A stretch of 43,233 nt of DNA from Solirubrobacter phytolaccae (GTDB taxonomy: Bacteria; Actinomycetota; Thermoleophilia; Solirubrobacterales; Solirubrobacteraceae): assembly GCF_027587195.1 (NCBI RefSeq), contig NZ_JAPDDP010000070.1, positions 1-43,233 of the forward strand, read 5' to 3'. Shown piece by piece: positions 26,569 to 34,737 of this stretch (position 1 is its first letter; the number at the start of each line of letters is the position of its first letter). The translations under genes were made by a program, and so were the position numbers. Under the pieces are notes generated by a model. It worked only from the letters and a program-made list of their open reading frames with translations. It was not told where the DNA came from and ran no database searches.

Positions 26569-26615
26569 GGGTGCGGTCGGAAAGCTTCCTCTCAGGCAGT
26601 TTTCCGACCGCACCC
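26569..26615. repeat. 15-bp perfect inverted repeat upstream of the DUF559 gene
   Basis: Arms GGGTGCGGTCGGAAA (26569-26583) and TTTCCGACCGCACCC (26601-26615) are exact reverse complements around a 17-base loop, with G-T and G-C pairs possible further out. The right arm ends 3 bases before GTG 26619. There is no T-tract. It could be an operator, a mobile-element remnant, or a structure gating translation. Confidence 0.8.
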
Positions 26616-26618
26616 TCG

Positions 26619-27332
26619 GTGGACCTGGCGATCGCGAGGCTCGCCGAGAGCCAACACGGCCTCGTCACGACCGCGCAGCTCGCGCGGCCGCTCTTGAGCC
26701 ACTGGGCCGCGGCTGAGCTCCACGGGCTCATCAGCTGGCGCGCCTCCCTTATCGATGTCGTTGTCCCACGTAAACGTCAGGCACCGCCAGGCGCGAGGTT
26801 CCGCGAGGCGAACCGCATCCACTGGCGCGACCGCACCGACCGGGACGACATCCCCGTCACCTCCGTCGCCCGCCTCCTCGTCGACCTCACGGACGTCGTC
26901 CGCGTCCCGCACGAGATCACCGCCGTGATCCGCCAAGCGGCCTACAACGGCGCCTACTCGCTTCTCGCCACCCAGGACGCCCGAGCAAGAGCCAACGGCA
27001 GACGCAACATCAAGCTCCTGGACGAGGCGATCGAGCTCTACGAGGCCGGAAGTGCCGGCACCCGTTCCCGCGGCGAGATCCGCGCGCTCATCCTTCTCGA
27101 CGCCCAAGGCCTGCCGCGCCCGATCGTCAACACCACGTTCCTCGGCGAGGAGGTCGACTTCCACTGGCCGGAGCGGAAGCTCATCGTCGAGCTCGACGGC
27201 CCGGCACACACGCGCCCGCCGAGCCGCCGCAGCGACGCCGAGCGCGACGAGTTGTTCCGCAACGCCGGCTACGAGCTCATCCGCGTCCGTGAGCCCTGGG
27301 ACGTCGTGGAGGTCATTCGGCGAGGTCGGTGA
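26619..27332 (+). CDS. DUF559/AbiEi-type protein with PD-(D/E)XK nuclease-like C-terminus, apparently shortened
   Basis: A 237-residue protein from GTG 26619 ([20 protein letters not shown]). The N-terminus is the AbiEi-like winged-helix start. The C-terminus is a DUF559/Vsr-like domain: [20 protein letters not shown], then [20 protein letters not shown] and V, with the D-x(n)-E-x-D pattern of PD-(D/E)XK enzymes. Relatives usually have about 50 more residues between AQL and the [12 protein letters not shown] segment, covering HTH helix 3 and the wing. Here ARP joins directly to [12 protein letters not shown], suggesting an in-frame deletion. GTG 26562 or 26571 would add residues encoded by the hairpin. 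The role is unknown and may be defence- or mobility-linked. The 3' end overlaps the convergent gene by 20 bases. Confidence 0.75.
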   Translation: MDLAIARLAESQHGLVTTAQLARPLLSHWAAAELHGLISWRASLIDVVVPRKRQAPPGARFREANRIHWRDRTDRDDIPVTSVARLLVDLTDVVRVPHEITAVIRQAAYNGAYSLLATQDARARANGRRNIKLLDEAIELYEAGSAGTRSRGEIRALILLDAQGLPRPIVNTTFLGEEVDFHWPERKLIVELDGPAHTRPPSRRSDAERDELFRNAGYELIRVREPWDVVEVIRRGR

Positions 27333-28065
27333 CGAACATGTGCCCGGGGGCGTGGGTGATCATCAACTCCGGCCGACTGGCGGCCGCGACCGCCTGCGGG
27401 GTCACGCCGCACGCCCAGAACACGGGGACCTCGCCGTCGCGGAGCTCGACGGCGTCGCCGTACTCGGGCGCGTCGAGGGCGGCGATCCCCAGCGCTGACG
27501 GGTCGCCGACGTGCAAGGGCGCGCCGTGTGCGGACGAGAATCGCGACGTGATCTCCGCGGCGCGCTTGGCCTGGTCGGGCGTCATCGGCCGCATCGAGAC
27601 CACCAACGGCCCGGAGAAGCGCCCCGCCGGGCGGCACGGCACCGACGTGCGGTACATCGGCACGTTCACGCCCTGCTCGATGTGGCGGACGGGCAGGCCG
27701 GCGGCCAGCAGCGCGCGTTCGAAGGTGAACGAGCACCCGATCAGGAACGCGACGAGGTCCTCGCGCCACTCGACGCGATCCGGCTCGTCGACGAGCTCGC
27801 CGCGCCGGAACACGCGGTAACGGGGGAGGTCGACGCGCAGGTCGGCGCCCGGCGCGGTCGCGACCGGCTCCACCGACCCGGGCTCGAGCACCTCGAGCAC
27901 CGGGCAGGGCCGGGGGTTGGCGACGCAGAAGCGCAGGAAGTCGAACGCGTCCGCCTCTGGGAGCACGACGAGGTTCGCCTGCGAGAAGCCGGGGGCGAGC
28001 GCCGCGGTGGGCCCGTCGAGCTCGCCGCGGCGGATGGCGGCGCGGACCTCGGCGGGGGTGCTCAT
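27313..28065 (-). CDS. DUF1445/UPF0317 putative hydro-lyase (D-glutamate cyclase-like)
   Basis: A 250-residue protein from ATG 28065. It opens with the family signature [20 protein letters not shown] followed by [11 protein letters not shown]. It continues with [44 protein letters not shown] and ends [16 protein letters not shown] plus [15 protein letters not shown]. Bacterial members are annotated as hydro-lyases, and the domain forms the C-terminus of mammalian D-glutamate cyclase; the bacterial substrate is not settled. It is divergent from an MFS carrier 24 bases away, so import and conversion of the same metabolite is likely. It overlaps the DUF559 gene by 20 bases. Confidence 0.9.
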   Translation of the reverse strand: MSTPAEVRAAIRRGELDGPTAALAPGFSQANLVVLPEADAFDFLRFCVANPRPCPVLEVLEPGSVEPVATAPGADLRVDLPRYRVFRRGELVDEPDRVEWREDLVAFLIGCSFTFERALLAAGLPVRHIEQGVNVPMYRTSVPCRPAGRFSGPLVVSMRPMTPDQAKRAAEITSRFSSAHGAPLHVGDPSALGIAALDAPEYGDAVELRDGEVPVFWACGVTPQAVAAASRPELMITHAPGHMFVTDLAE

Positions 28066-28075
28066 CAGGGCTTTG

Positions 28076-28081
28076 TATCGT
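28076..28081 (+). promoter_or_regulatory. -10 element TATCGT of a leaderless transcript
   Basis: TATCGT ends 8 bases before GTG 28090, inside the 24-base gap between two divergent genes. Confidence 0.45.
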
Positions 28082-28089
28082 CCCGCCGC

Positions 28090-29115
28090 GTGCTCACGCG
28101 CTGGGGCCTCGTCGCCGCTTACGCCGCGGCGGCTGGTGCGAACCAGCTGCTGTGGCTGACGTACGCCCCGATCACGACGCGCACGGCGGAGCACTACGGC
28201 GTCTCGGAGTCGGCGGTCGGGTGGCTCAGCCAGGTCTTCCCGCTGCTGTACGTCGTCCTGGCGATCCCGGCGGCGATCGCCCTCCGGCGCGCGTTCCGCC
28301 CCGCCTTGCTCGCGGGCGCCTGGCTGACGGCGCTCGGCGGCGCGGTCCGGCTGGGGGACACGTTCACGGCGGCGCTCATCGGCCAGATCCTGGTCGCGAT
28401 CGCCCAGCCGCTGCTGCTCAACGCGGTCACCTACGTCGCGACCACCGCGCCGGACGAGCCCAAGGGCGTGGCGATCGGCTCGGCGGGGATCTTCGCGGGG
28501 ACGGCGTTGGCGCTGCCGCTCGCGCCGGCGTTGTCCATACCGACGCTCTTGGTCGTGGACGCGATCGTGGCCGTCGTGGTCGCCATCGCGCTCACCGCGG
28601 TGATTCGACCGGCCCACGCCGTGTCGGCAGCGCCACTGCCGCGCCGAGCACGACCGGCGCTGGTGGCCTTCCTCGGTTTCGGCGTGTTCGTCGCCCTGAT
28701 GACGTGGCTGCAAGCCCTCCTGGAACCCTCGGGGACGAGCGAAGAGACGACGGGCTTGCTCCTTTTCTCGATGGTGCTTTCCGGTGTCGCCAGCTCGGCG
28801 TTGCTGTCGCCACTCGTGATCGCGCGGGGCAAGGAGCGCACGTTCCTCCGCACCGCGGCGGTGATCGCCGCCGCGTCCTGCCTCGTCCTCGCCCTCGCGC
28901 CCGGAGCCGCGTGGCTGGTCGTCGTCCCGCTCGGCGCCGTGCTGCTCGGCGCGCTGCCCGTGCTGCTCAGCCGCGCCGATCCCGCCCTCATCTGGCTCGC
29001 GGGCAACACCGGCGGGATCGTCGTGGCCGTGCTCGTGCAGGCCGTCAACAGCCGCCCGGGCCTCGCGTTCTCGCTCCTGGCGGCGATCGCCGCAAGCGTG
29101 CTTGCGGTGGCCTGA
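28090..29115 (+). CDS. MFS transporter divergent from the DUF1445 gene
   Basis: A 341-residue integral membrane protein from GTG 28090 with about 10-12 hydrophobic helices. The first, [21 protein letters not shown], is followed by [20 protein letters not shown] and [15 protein letters not shown], the N-terminal layout of the FLVCR/MFS group. It is shorter than usual (about 400) because the loops are tight. The substrate is unknown. Its place next to a DUF1445 enzyme suggests the two share a metabolite. It is followed after 34 bases by a coiled-coil gene. Confidence 0.85.
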   Translation: MLTRWGLVAAYAAAAGANQLLWLTYAPITTRTAEHYGVSESAVGWLSQVFPLLYVVLAIPAAIALRRAFRPALLAGAWLTALGGAVRLGDTFTAALIGQILVAIAQPLLLNAVTYVATTAPDEPKGVAIGSAGIFAGTALALPLAPALSIPTLLVVDAIVAVVVAIALTAVIRPAHAVSAAPLPRRARPALVAFLGFGVFVALMTWLQALLEPSGTSEETTGLLLFSMVLSGVASSALLSPLVIARGKERTFLRTAAVIAAASCLVLALAPGAAWLVVVPLGAVLLGALPVLLSRADPALIWLAGNTGGIVVAVLVQAVNSRPGLAFSLLAAIAASVLAVA

Positions 29116-29149
29116 AGGAACCCGGCCGGTCGCCGCGAATGGCACGGGC

Positions 29150-29569
29150 ATGAGCGAGACGGATCACCGCAACGAGCCGCACGTCTCTCCCGGAGAGCTG
29201 CGCGCCGCCCTCATCCCGCGCGGGGAGGTACGCCGCAACCCGGTGCTCGTCAACGAGCACGAGGAGATGGCGGAGGAGGAGATCCGGCAGCTGCGGGAAG
29301 CGCTCGAGACCGCCCACGCCGACGGCAGCGAGCTGCGCGTGGAGCTCGACGCGATCCGCCGCAGCATCGACGCCTCCCGCGCCGATCAGATCGAGCTGCG
29401 CGCTGCGCTCGACGCCGCCCGTGGGGACGCCGCCGAGCTACGCGCGGAGCTCGCCACGACCAAGGCCGAGTCGCGCGAGCGCCGCAACGCCCTTGAAAAG
29501 CTCGCCAACGCCGGCCTCTTCAAGCGCCGCCGGGTCATCTCCGACCTGACCGGCCGCGGCATCCTCTAG
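29150..29569 (+). CDS. Coiled-coil hypothetical protein
   Basis: A 139-residue cytoplasmic protein from ATG 29150. Residues about 38-115 are an uninterrupted heptad-rich helix made of repeated blocks: [60 protein letters not shown]. Blocks recur at about 21 residues (EL-R-xLDAxR), pointing to duplication. The C-terminal [20 protein letters not shown] is basic and may contact nucleic acid or membrane. No family is recognised. It abuts the convergent SDR gene with no spacer. Confidence 0.7.
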   Translation: MSETDHRNEPHVSPGELRAALIPRGEVRRNPVLVNEHEEMAEEEIRQLREALETAHADGSELRVELDAIRRSIDASRADQIELRAALDAARGDAAELRAELATTKAESRERRNALEKLANAGLFKRRRVISDLTGRGIL

Positions 29570-30280
29570 TTACTGGGGGCGCAGCCGCAGCCCCTGCATC
29601 CCGCCGTCGACGTGGAGCACCGTGCCTGTCGTGGCGGTTGACGTCGCAAGGTAGACGATCGCCTCCGCCACCTCCTCGGCGGAGACGAGCCGTCCCATCG
29701 GCTGGCGCGCGTTCAGGGCGGCGCGCTCGGCGTCGGGATCCTCGGCGGCGTCCAGCAGCCGGCCGATCCACGGCGTGTCCGCGGTGCCCGGCGCCACGCA
29801 GTTCACGCGGATGCCCTCGCGCACGTGGTCGGCGGCCATCGCGAGCGTGAGCGACAGCACGGCGCCCTTGGTCGCGCTGTAGAGCGCGCGCTGCGGCAGG
29901 CCCGCCGTGGCCGCGACCGAGCACGTGTTGACGATCGCGGCGCTCGACGACTCACGCAGGAACGGCAGCGCCGCGCGGCTCACGCGCACCATGCCGACGA
30001 CGTTGATGTCGAAGACGCGGTGCCACTCCTCGTCGCTGTTGTCGGCGACCGTGCCCGCCGCGCCGACGCCCGCGTTGTTGACCACGACGTCGATCCCGCC
30101 CAGGCGCTCCGCGGCCTCCTGCACGGCCGCGTCGACGGCCGCCGCGTCGGTCACGTCGACGACGACGCCGTCGGACGCGTCGCGGTCGAGCACCACGACG
30201 TCGAACCCGCGCTCGCGGAGCTGGGATACGACCGCGGCGCCGATCCCCGACGCCCCGCCGGTGACGATCGCGCGACTCAT
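29570..30280 (-). CDS. Short-chain dehydrogenase/reductase (SDR)
   Basis: A 236-residue classical SDR from ATG 30280. It has the nucleotide motif TGGASGIG (7-14), NNAG (68-71) and the catalytic S121, Y134 and K138 in YSATKGA. The Asp ending strand 2 (VVVLDRDAS, D32) favours NAD over NADP. The substrate loop runs through APGTADTPWIGRLLD. The ATG overlaps the stop of the TPP-enzyme gene, giving strict coupling, so both likely serve one pathway: the 2-hydroxyketone or aldehyde made by the TPP enzyme could be the SDR's substrate (inference). Confidence 0.93.
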   Translation of the reverse strand: MSRAIVTGGASGIGAAVVSQLRERGFDVVVLDRDASDGVVVDVTDAAAVDAAVQEAAERLGGIDVVVNNAGVGAAGTVADNSDEEWHRVFDINVVGMVRVSRAALPFLRESSSAAIVNTCSVAATAGLPQRALYSATKGAVLSLTLAMAADHVREGIRVNCVAPGTADTPWIGRLLDAAEDPDAERAALNARQPMGRLVSAEEVAEAIVYLATSTATTGTVLHVDGGMQGLRLRPQ

Positions 30281-31809
30281 ACCAGCGCCTCGATCAGGTG
30301 CGGGCCGGGCTCGGCGATCGCTTCCTGCAGCGCGTCGATCAGCCCCGGAACGTCATCCACGCGCCGCCCGGGTACGCCCTGGGCACGCGCCAGCCCCGCG
30401 AAGTCCAGCTCTGGTCGGCCGATGTCCATCAGGGCGCGCGCGGCGGCCCCGTCCCCTTCGGCGCCCACGCGCGAGAACTCGAACTCGAGAATCGCGTATG
30501 AGCGGTTGGCGACGACGATCGTGGTCACGTCGAGCTCCTCCCGGGCCTGCGTCCACAGGGCCTGGATCGTGTACATGGCGGACCCGTCCGCCTCGAAGTT
30601 GAAGACGGGACGCCCCGGCGCGCCCACGGCGGCGCCGGTCGCGGCGGGCAGGCCCCAGCCGATCGCGCCGCCGGTCAGGAACAGGTAGTCGTGCTCGCCG
30701 GCGCCGCCCGTCTGCTCCTGGAAGAGCGCGGAGGCCGTCACCGCCTCGTCGACGACGACCGCGTCGTCGGGCAGCAGGGCGCCCACCGCGGCCGTCAGCG
30801 TCATCAGGTCCAGCGCGCCGCCCGTCGGCAGCTCCGGCCGGGCGAGCGGCTCCACCGGCTCCGGCTCGGCGCCGACCAGGTCCGCGACCGCCTCCAGCGC
30901 GGTCAGCGCGTCCTCCTCGGCGGTCGCGAGCACGGTCACGGCGGAGTCGGGAGACCACAGCAGGCTCGGCTTGCCGGGGTACGCGAAGAACCCGACCGGC
31001 GGCCGCGTGCCGACGACGATCAGCTGCTCGAACCCGGCCAGCGCGTCGACGGCCAGCTCGGTGAGGTAGGGGAGGAGCCGCGCGCGCGGCCGGGACCCGC
31101 CGCGCGACAGGACGGGCGTGAACGTGTCGTGGACGACCGCCGCACCCGTCCCGGCGGCGATCCGCGCGGCGGCCGCGAGCCCGCGCTCACGCGTGGTCGA
31201 GCCGCCGAGGAGCAGCGCGGCCTTGCCGGACCGCAACGCGCGCGCAGCCGCCTCGACCGCCTCCTCGGGCACGGTCGGCAACCCGCCGACGGAGAGCGGC
31301 GCGGCCGGGCCGAGGCTCTCGTCCCACCCCGCGTCCGCGGGGAGCACCAGCGTCGCGACCGCTCCGCTGCGCGCGACCGCCACCGCCTCCGCGGCCAGCA
31401 CGGCGGCCTCGCGGGCGTCGCGCGCGCTGCGCAGCCAGTGCGAGGCCGGCCCGGCGATCGCCTCGACGTCACTCGTCAGCGGCGCGCCGAGCGGCCGATG
31501 CAGCACGGCGTGGTCGCCGACGAGGTTGACCATCGGCGTGCGGCCCTTGTAGGCGTTGTGCACGTTCGCGAACGCGTTCCCGAAGCCCGGGCCGAGGTGC
31601 AGGAGGGTCGCCGCGGGCTTGCCCGCCAGCCGCGCGTAGCCGTCCGCCGCGGCCGAGGCGACGCCTTCGAACAGCGTCAGGATCCCGCGCACCTCGGGCA
31701 CGCGGTCCATCGCCGCGACGAGGTGCATCTCCGACGTGCCCGGGTTGGCGAAGCAGACCTCGACGCCGGACGCGGCCAGCGTCCGCAGCACGCTCTCGGC
31801 ACCATTCAT
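30277..31809 (-). CDS. Thiamine-pyrophosphate enzyme (acetolactate synthase / benzoylformate decarboxylase-like)
   Basis: A 510-residue TPP enzyme from ATG 31809. The N-terminal PYR domain has catalytic E48 (LTLFEGVASAAADGYARL) and the GTSEMHL motif. The central domain contains ALRSGKAALLLGGSTTRERG. The C-terminal PP domain has EADGSAMYTIQALWTQAREE and the Asn-containing VVANRSYAILEFEF end of the TPP-Mg loop. GTSE in place of GGS-type residues, and HLGPGFGNAFANVHNA, are shared with benzoylformate/2-oxoacid decarboxylase relatives. The AHAS FAD-binding pattern is not obvious. It is probably a 2-oxoacid decarboxylase or carboligase with unknown substrate. It is coupled to the SDR gene by ATGA. 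Confidence 0.9.
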   Translation of the reverse strand: MNGAESVLRTLAASGVEVCFANPGTSEMHLVAAMDRVPEVRGILTLFEGVASAAADGYARLAGKPAATLLHLGPGFGNAFANVHNAYKGRTPMVNLVGDHAVLHRPLGAPLTSDVEAIAGPASHWLRSARDAREAAVLAAEAVAVARSGAVATLVLPADAGWDESLGPAAPLSVGGLPTVPEEAVEAAARALRSGKAALLLGGSTTRERGLAAAARIAAGTGAAVVHDTFTPVLSRGGSRPRARLLPYLTELAVDALAGFEQLIVVGTRPPVGFFAYPGKPSLLWSPDSAVTVLATAEEDALTALEAVADLVGAEPEPVEPLARPELPTGGALDLMTLTAAVGALLPDDAVVVDEAVTASALFQEQTGGAGEHDYLFLTGGAIGWGLPAATGAAVGAPGRPVFNFEADGSAMYTIQALWTQAREELDVTTIVVANRSYAILEFEFSRVGAEGDGAAARALMDIGRPELDFAGLARAQGVPGRRVDDVPGLIDALQEAIAEPGPHLIEALV

Positions 31810-31816
31810 GGCCGGG

Positions 31817-31822
31817 AGGCTA
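31817..31822 (-). promoter_or_regulatory. -10 element TAGCCT of a leaderless transcript
   Basis: On the minus strand TAGCCT ends 7 bases before ATG 31809. It is paired divergently with the TAGGCT element at 31847-31852; the whole intergenic region is 49 bases. Confidence 0.5.
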
Positions 31823-31846
31823 ATCCCAGGCGACGCGAGATGTCCG

Positions 31847-31852
31847 TAGGCT
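31847..31852 (+). promoter_or_regulatory. -10 element TAGGCT of a leaderless transcript
   Basis: TAGGCT ends 6 bases before GTG 31859 (and 3 before the in-frame GTG 31856), favouring 31859 as the start. Confidence 0.5.
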
Positions 31853-31858
31853 GAAGTG

Positions 31859-32488
31859 GTGACCGACGACGCGCTCCCCGAGCTCCGCGCCTCCGACGCA
31901 GACCGCGAGCACACGGCCGACCTGCTCCGCCACGCGATGGGCGAGGGACGACTCACCATGGAGGAGCTCGACGAACGGCTCGACGTCGCCTACGCGGCTC
32001 GAACCCAGCGCGAGCTCGACAAGCTGACCGCGGACGTCGTCGTCCCCGGTGACGCGCACCGCGTGAACCAGCGGATGCCCGTCAAGTCCGGCGGCGGGTC
32101 CGAGTGGGTCGTGTCGGTCATGAGCGGGCACGACCGCAAGGGCCGCTGGCGCGTCGGGCGGCACCTGAAGATCGTCAGCATCATGGGCGGCTCGAGCGTG
32201 GACCTCAACGACGCCGAGCTGACCGACCGCGAGACCACGATCACCGTCTTCTCGCTGATGGGCGGCTCCGAGGTGCGCGTGCCGGACAACGTGAACGTCG
32301 TCATCTCCGACTTCGCGTTCATGGGCGGCAACGACGCGAAGGTCGGCGAGATGCTCCCCGACCCGGGCGGCCCGACCATTCACATCAAGATGATCTCGAT
32401 CATGGGCGGCTCGGACGTCCAGCGCGGCCGGAAGCTCACCCGCGAGGAGCGCAAGCTCAAGAAGCACCTAGAGCGAGGCGGGCACTAG
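31859..32488 (+). CDS. DUF1707 protein with LiaF-like C-terminal repeats
   Basis: A 209-residue protein from GTG 31859. The N-terminus (LRASDADREHTADLLRHAMG followed by EGRLTMEELDERLDVAYAAR) is the DUF1707/SHOCT-like domain widespread in actinobacteria. The rest is a right-handed beta repeat resembling the LiaF C-terminal cell-wall-stress domain, with four MGG turns at residues 109-111 (IMGGSSV), 134-136 (LMGGSEV), 155-157 (FMGGNDA) and 182-184 (IMGGSDV), about 21-27 residues apart. Many relatives have membrane helices; this one does not, so it should be soluble. The function is likely regulatory, but untested. It overlaps the convergent gene by 21 bases. Confidence 0.88.
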   Translation: MTDDALPELRASDADREHTADLLRHAMGEGRLTMEELDERLDVAYAARTQRELDKLTADVVVPGDAHRVNQRMPVKSGGGSEWVVSVMSGHDRKGRWRVGRHLKIVSIMGGSSVDLNDAELTDRETTITVFSLMGGSEVRVPDNVNVVISDFAFMGGNDAKVGEMLPDPGGPTIHIKMISIMGGSDVQRGRKLTREERKLKKHLERGGH

Positions 32489-32797
32489 CTCCAGGCCGCG
32501 CGGGACGAGCAGCGCCGTGATCGAGCCGATGGCGAAGCGCTCTGTCGTGCCGGGTGGGAGGTCGCCGCGGGCCATGCGGTCGGTGCGCTCCGGCGCCTTC
32601 AGGCCGAACAGGCGATGGCCGTGCTCGGCGGCGTAGAGCCGCAGCGCGCGGCCCGCGTCCGGGCGGGACAGCCGCCAGCCGGCGGCGATCAGGTTCGCTC
32701 CGTGCCACAGCTCCCAGCGCCAGCGGCGGAACGGGAACCGTCCCGGCGGAAGCGCGTAGAGGCTGTAGCTGAACTCGAGGCCGTGAACAGTCGGCAC
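32468..32797 (-). CDS. Hypothetical protein (109 aa)
   Basis: Starts at GTG 32797 (MPTVHGLEFSYSLYALPPGR). The frame stays open upstream to 33196, but that part is antisense to the DsbA-like gene. The sequence is protein-like: a Trp/Arg-rich segment (FRRWRWELWHGANLIAAGWR), a helix (RPDAGRALRLYAAEHGHRLF) and a hydrophobic C-terminus (FAIGSITALLVPRGLELVPA). I recognise no family. A TAGGTT element lies 11 bases before the GTG; TTG starts just upstream are possible. It overlaps the DUF1707 gene by 21 bases at the 3' end. Confidence 0.6.
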   Translation of the reverse strand: MPTVHGLEFSYSLYALPPGRFPFRRWRWELWHGANLIAAGWRLSRPDAGRALRLYAAEHGHRLFGLKAPERTDRMARGDLPPGTTERFAIGSITALLVPRGLELVPASL

Positions 32798-32866
32798 GTT
32801 GACCGTCAAACCTAGCGGCAATCTTCGCGCAAGGAATGGGCAACGTCGCCAACGCAAGCTGGCGGC

Positions 32867-32959
32867 ATGAACTTGACCAAGACCGCCCAGCTCGTCGCCT
32901 TCGCCGTCATCGCCGTCTCGAGCGTCGCGCTGGGCGCCACCGCGGAGCGTCGCGACTAA
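32867..32959 (+). CDS. Possible 30-residue hydrophobic peptide
   Basis: ATG 32867 opens a 30-codon frame, MNLTKTAQLVAFAVIAVSSV then ALGATAERRD, ending in TAA. It is one short basic N-terminus, one hydrophobic helix and a charged tail, so it could insert in the membrane or be a cleaved signal peptide. CAAGCT lies 6 bases before the ATG, one base off the -10 pattern used here. It is too short for composition tests and sits 21 bases before the DsbA-like gene. Confidence 0.4.
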   Translation: MNLTKTAQLVAFAVIAVSSVALGATAERRD

Positions 32960-32966
32960 CGTTTCG

Positions 32967-32972
32967 TAAGAT
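32967..32972 (+). promoter_or_regulatory. -10 element TAAGAT of a leaderless transcript
   Basis: TAAGAT ends 8 bases before ATG 32981, with no Shine-Dalgarno sequence. Confidence 0.5.
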
Positions 32973-32980
32973 CGCGGTCC

Positions 32981-33811
32981 ATGACCGCGGTCAAGATCAT
33001 CGAGTACACCGATCCGGGGTGCCCCTTCGCCTTCAGCGCCGAGCCGTTCCGGTGGCGGCTGAACTGGCTCTACGGCGACCAGCTGGAGTGGCACCTGCGC
33101 CTGGTGGTGCTGGCCGAGTCTCCGGAGGAGTACGTCGAGAAGGGCTTCACCGTCGAGATGCAGGCGGCCGGCGCCAAGTGGCTCGCCGGTGAGCACGGAA
33201 TGCCGATGGACACGCGGGTGCGGTCACGGATGGCCGCCACCGAGCCCGCGTGTCGCGCGGTCGTCGCCACCCGCGAGCACGCGCCGGAGCTCGAGTGGCC
33301 GCTGCTGCGGCGCTTGCGGATCCGCAACTTCGAAGGCGCCTTCCTCGACGACACCGCGACGCTCGCCGACGCCGCCGTCGACGTCGGCCTCGATCCCGCG
33401 CAGCTCAGCGCGTGGATGGAGACCACCGACCTCGGCGAGGACAAGGCCACGGCGCGCAACCCGTCGCCCGCCGCGCTCGCCCAGTCGCACAAGCTCGCCA
33501 AGTGGGAGGGCGGCATGCGCTACACGTGCCCGTCCTACGAGATCAGCGGCCCTGCCGGCACGATCGCCGTGCCGGGTTTCCAGCCCTGGGCGGCCTACGA
33601 GGTCGCGCTCGCCAACGTCGCGCCCGACCTGCTGCGCCGCGAAGCGCCGGCGGACGTGAGCGAGCTGCTGAGCTGGGCGGGGTCGCCGCTCGCGTCCAAG
33701 GAGGTCGCGGTCGTGATGGACACGGACGTCCCGACCGCCCGCGAGGCGCTCGGCCGCGTCGCCGCCGAGCACCACGTCGGCGCCGACGGCTTCTGGACGC
33801 TCACGGACTGA
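32981..33811 (+). CDS. DsbA-family (FrnE/HCCA isomerase-like) thioredoxin-fold protein lacking the second Cys
   Basis: A 276-residue protein. It begins KIIEYTDPGCPFAFSAEPF, the DsbA-like N-terminal strand and active-site turn. The CxxC is reduced to C14-P-F-A17, so dithiol oxidase activity is unlikely; single-Cys members act as isomerases or glutathione-dependent enzymes. The helical insertion (about 80-160) and the C-terminal thioredoxin half, with VPGFQPWAAYEVALANV after a cis-Pro-like VP, fit the family. The end, VVMDTDVPTAREALGRVAAE followed by HHVGADGFWTLTD, is typical of actinobacterial members. There is no signal peptide, so it is cytoplasmic. It overlaps the IclR gene by 11 bases at the 3' end. 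Confidence 0.85.
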   Translation: MTAVKIIEYTDPGCPFAFSAEPFRWRLNWLYGDQLEWHLRLVVLAESPEEYVEKGFTVEMQAAGAKWLAGEHGMPMDTRVRSRMAATEPACRAVVATREHAPELEWPLLRRLRIRNFEGAFLDDTATLADAAVDVGLDPAQLSAWMETTDLGEDKATARNPSPAALAQSHKLAKWEGGMRYTCPSYEISGPAGTIAVPGFQPWAAYEVALANVAPDLLRREAPADVSELLSWAGSPLASKEVAVVMDTDVPTAREALGRVAAEHHVGADGFWTLTD

Positions 33812-34559
33812 CGCCGCGGATGCGGGTGGCGATCTGCTTCGCCGCCCGCATCGTGTGCTCCGCCAGCTCTGCGCGCTCGCCCGTCTCGGCCGGGAACGTG
33901 AGCGCGACCGCCGCGATCGGGTGCTGCGCGTGGTCGAGCACCGCGGTCGCGACGCTCGCCAGGCCCGGCGTGACGTAGCCGTCCTCCTCGGCGTAGCCGC
34001 TGGCGCGCGCGGTCGTGAGCGCCGCCTTCAGCTGCGTGAGCGAGGCCGGGCCCGCCTCGTGGCGGCGCGTGAGCACCCGCCGGCTGGGGAACAGCGCGTC
34101 GAGCTGCGGCTGCGGCAGCGCGGCGAGCATCGCGAGGCCGCTCGCGGTCAGGTGCGCGGGCAGGCGCACGCCGACGTCCGTGACGAGGTCCGGCCGGTTC
34201 GGCGCGCGCTCCTCGATCACGTACAGGACGTCGCGGCCGTGCAGCACCGCGAGGTGCGCGTTGTGCGTGGTCGCGCTGACCAGCCGCGTGAGGACGGTCT
34301 GCGCGATCCAGCGCAGCGGCTCCTGACGCAGGTACGCGGAGCCGATCTCGTACGCGGCGACGCCGAGGCCGTACCGCCGCTGCTCGGGCAGGTGGACGAC
34401 GAAGCCCTCGTCGGCGAGGACCTTCAGCAGGTGGTAGGTGGACGAGCGGGGGAGCTGCAAGTCCCGTGCGATTGCCGAGGCGGGAAGGGGTTGCGCGTGC
34501 CGGGCCAGCAGGCGCAGGACCTTCAGGGCGTGGGTGGCGGCTGGGGCGTTCTTTGGCAT
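33801..34559 (-). CDS. IclR-family transcriptional regulator, likely hut regulator
   Basis: A 252-residue protein from ATG 34559. The N-terminal winged helix (about 8-65) has HALKVLRLLARHAQPLPASA and IARDLQLPRSSTYHLLKVLA. The C-terminal effector domain includes HNAHLAVLHGRDVLYVIEER, LPAHLTASGLAMLAALP and AEEDGYVTPGLASVATAVLD. It is divergent from hutHUFI, and two matching 16-bp palindromes lie in the shared region, one close to each gene, so it is the probable hut regulator responding to urocanate or a related intermediate (inference). The frame is open upstream to 34688, but the family N-terminus begins at this ATG. Confidence 0.92.
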   Translation of the reverse strand: MPKNAPAATHALKVLRLLARHAQPLPASAIARDLQLPRSSTYHLLKVLADEGFVVHLPEQRRYGLGVAAYEIGSAYLRQEPLRWIAQTVLTRLVSATTHNAHLAVLHGRDVLYVIEERAPNRPDLVTDVGVRLPAHLTASGLAMLAALPQPQLDALFPSRRVLTRRHEAGPASLTQLKAALTTARASGYAEEDGYVTPGLASVATAVLDHAQHPIAAVALTFPAETGERAELAEHTMRAAKQIATRIRGVSP

Positions 34560-34575
34560 GGAGTCCAGCGCGGAG

Positions 34576-34593
34576 TGTCTCAGGTATGAGACA
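34576..34593. promoter_or_regulatory. IclR-type operator 1
   Basis: TGTCTCA-GGTA-TGAGACA, 7-bp perfect arms. It lies 16 bases upstream of the IclR start codon and shares the core GTCTCAG-TA-GAGAC with operator 2 (34718-34737). Confidence 0.75.
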
Positions 34594-34631
34594 GGGCGCT
34601 GCCAACACCAGCTTCCCAGTGCGTCGTTCTC

Positions 34632-34648
34632 GTTACGGATTCCGTAAC
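34632..34648. promoter_or_regulatory. Distinct palindrome GTTACGGA-T-TCCGTAAC
   Basis: Perfect 8-bp arms with a single-base centre, between the two IclR-type sites. The sequence is unrelated to them, so a second regulator may bind here. Confidence 0.65.
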
Positions 34649-34717
34649 AAACTCGACGCGCTCGATGCGCAACCCGCGCGGCTGGCACTCACCCCCCTCG
34701 GTGCCCACCGTCGAGCA

Positions 34718-34737
34718 CCGTCTCAGATACGAGACGG
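34718..34737. promoter_or_regulatory. IclR-type operator 2
   Basis: CCGTCTC-AGATAC-GAGACGG, 7-bp perfect arms, 52 bases upstream of the hutH start. It matches operator 1 at 14 of 16 core positions (GTCTCAGRTAYGAGAC). The sites are 142 bases apart, suitable for looping. Confidence 0.75.

Noticed and set aside
26569-26615. Hairpin as an intrinsic terminator of the MFS/cyclase operon
   Set aside because: 17-base loop and no T-tract after the right arm.
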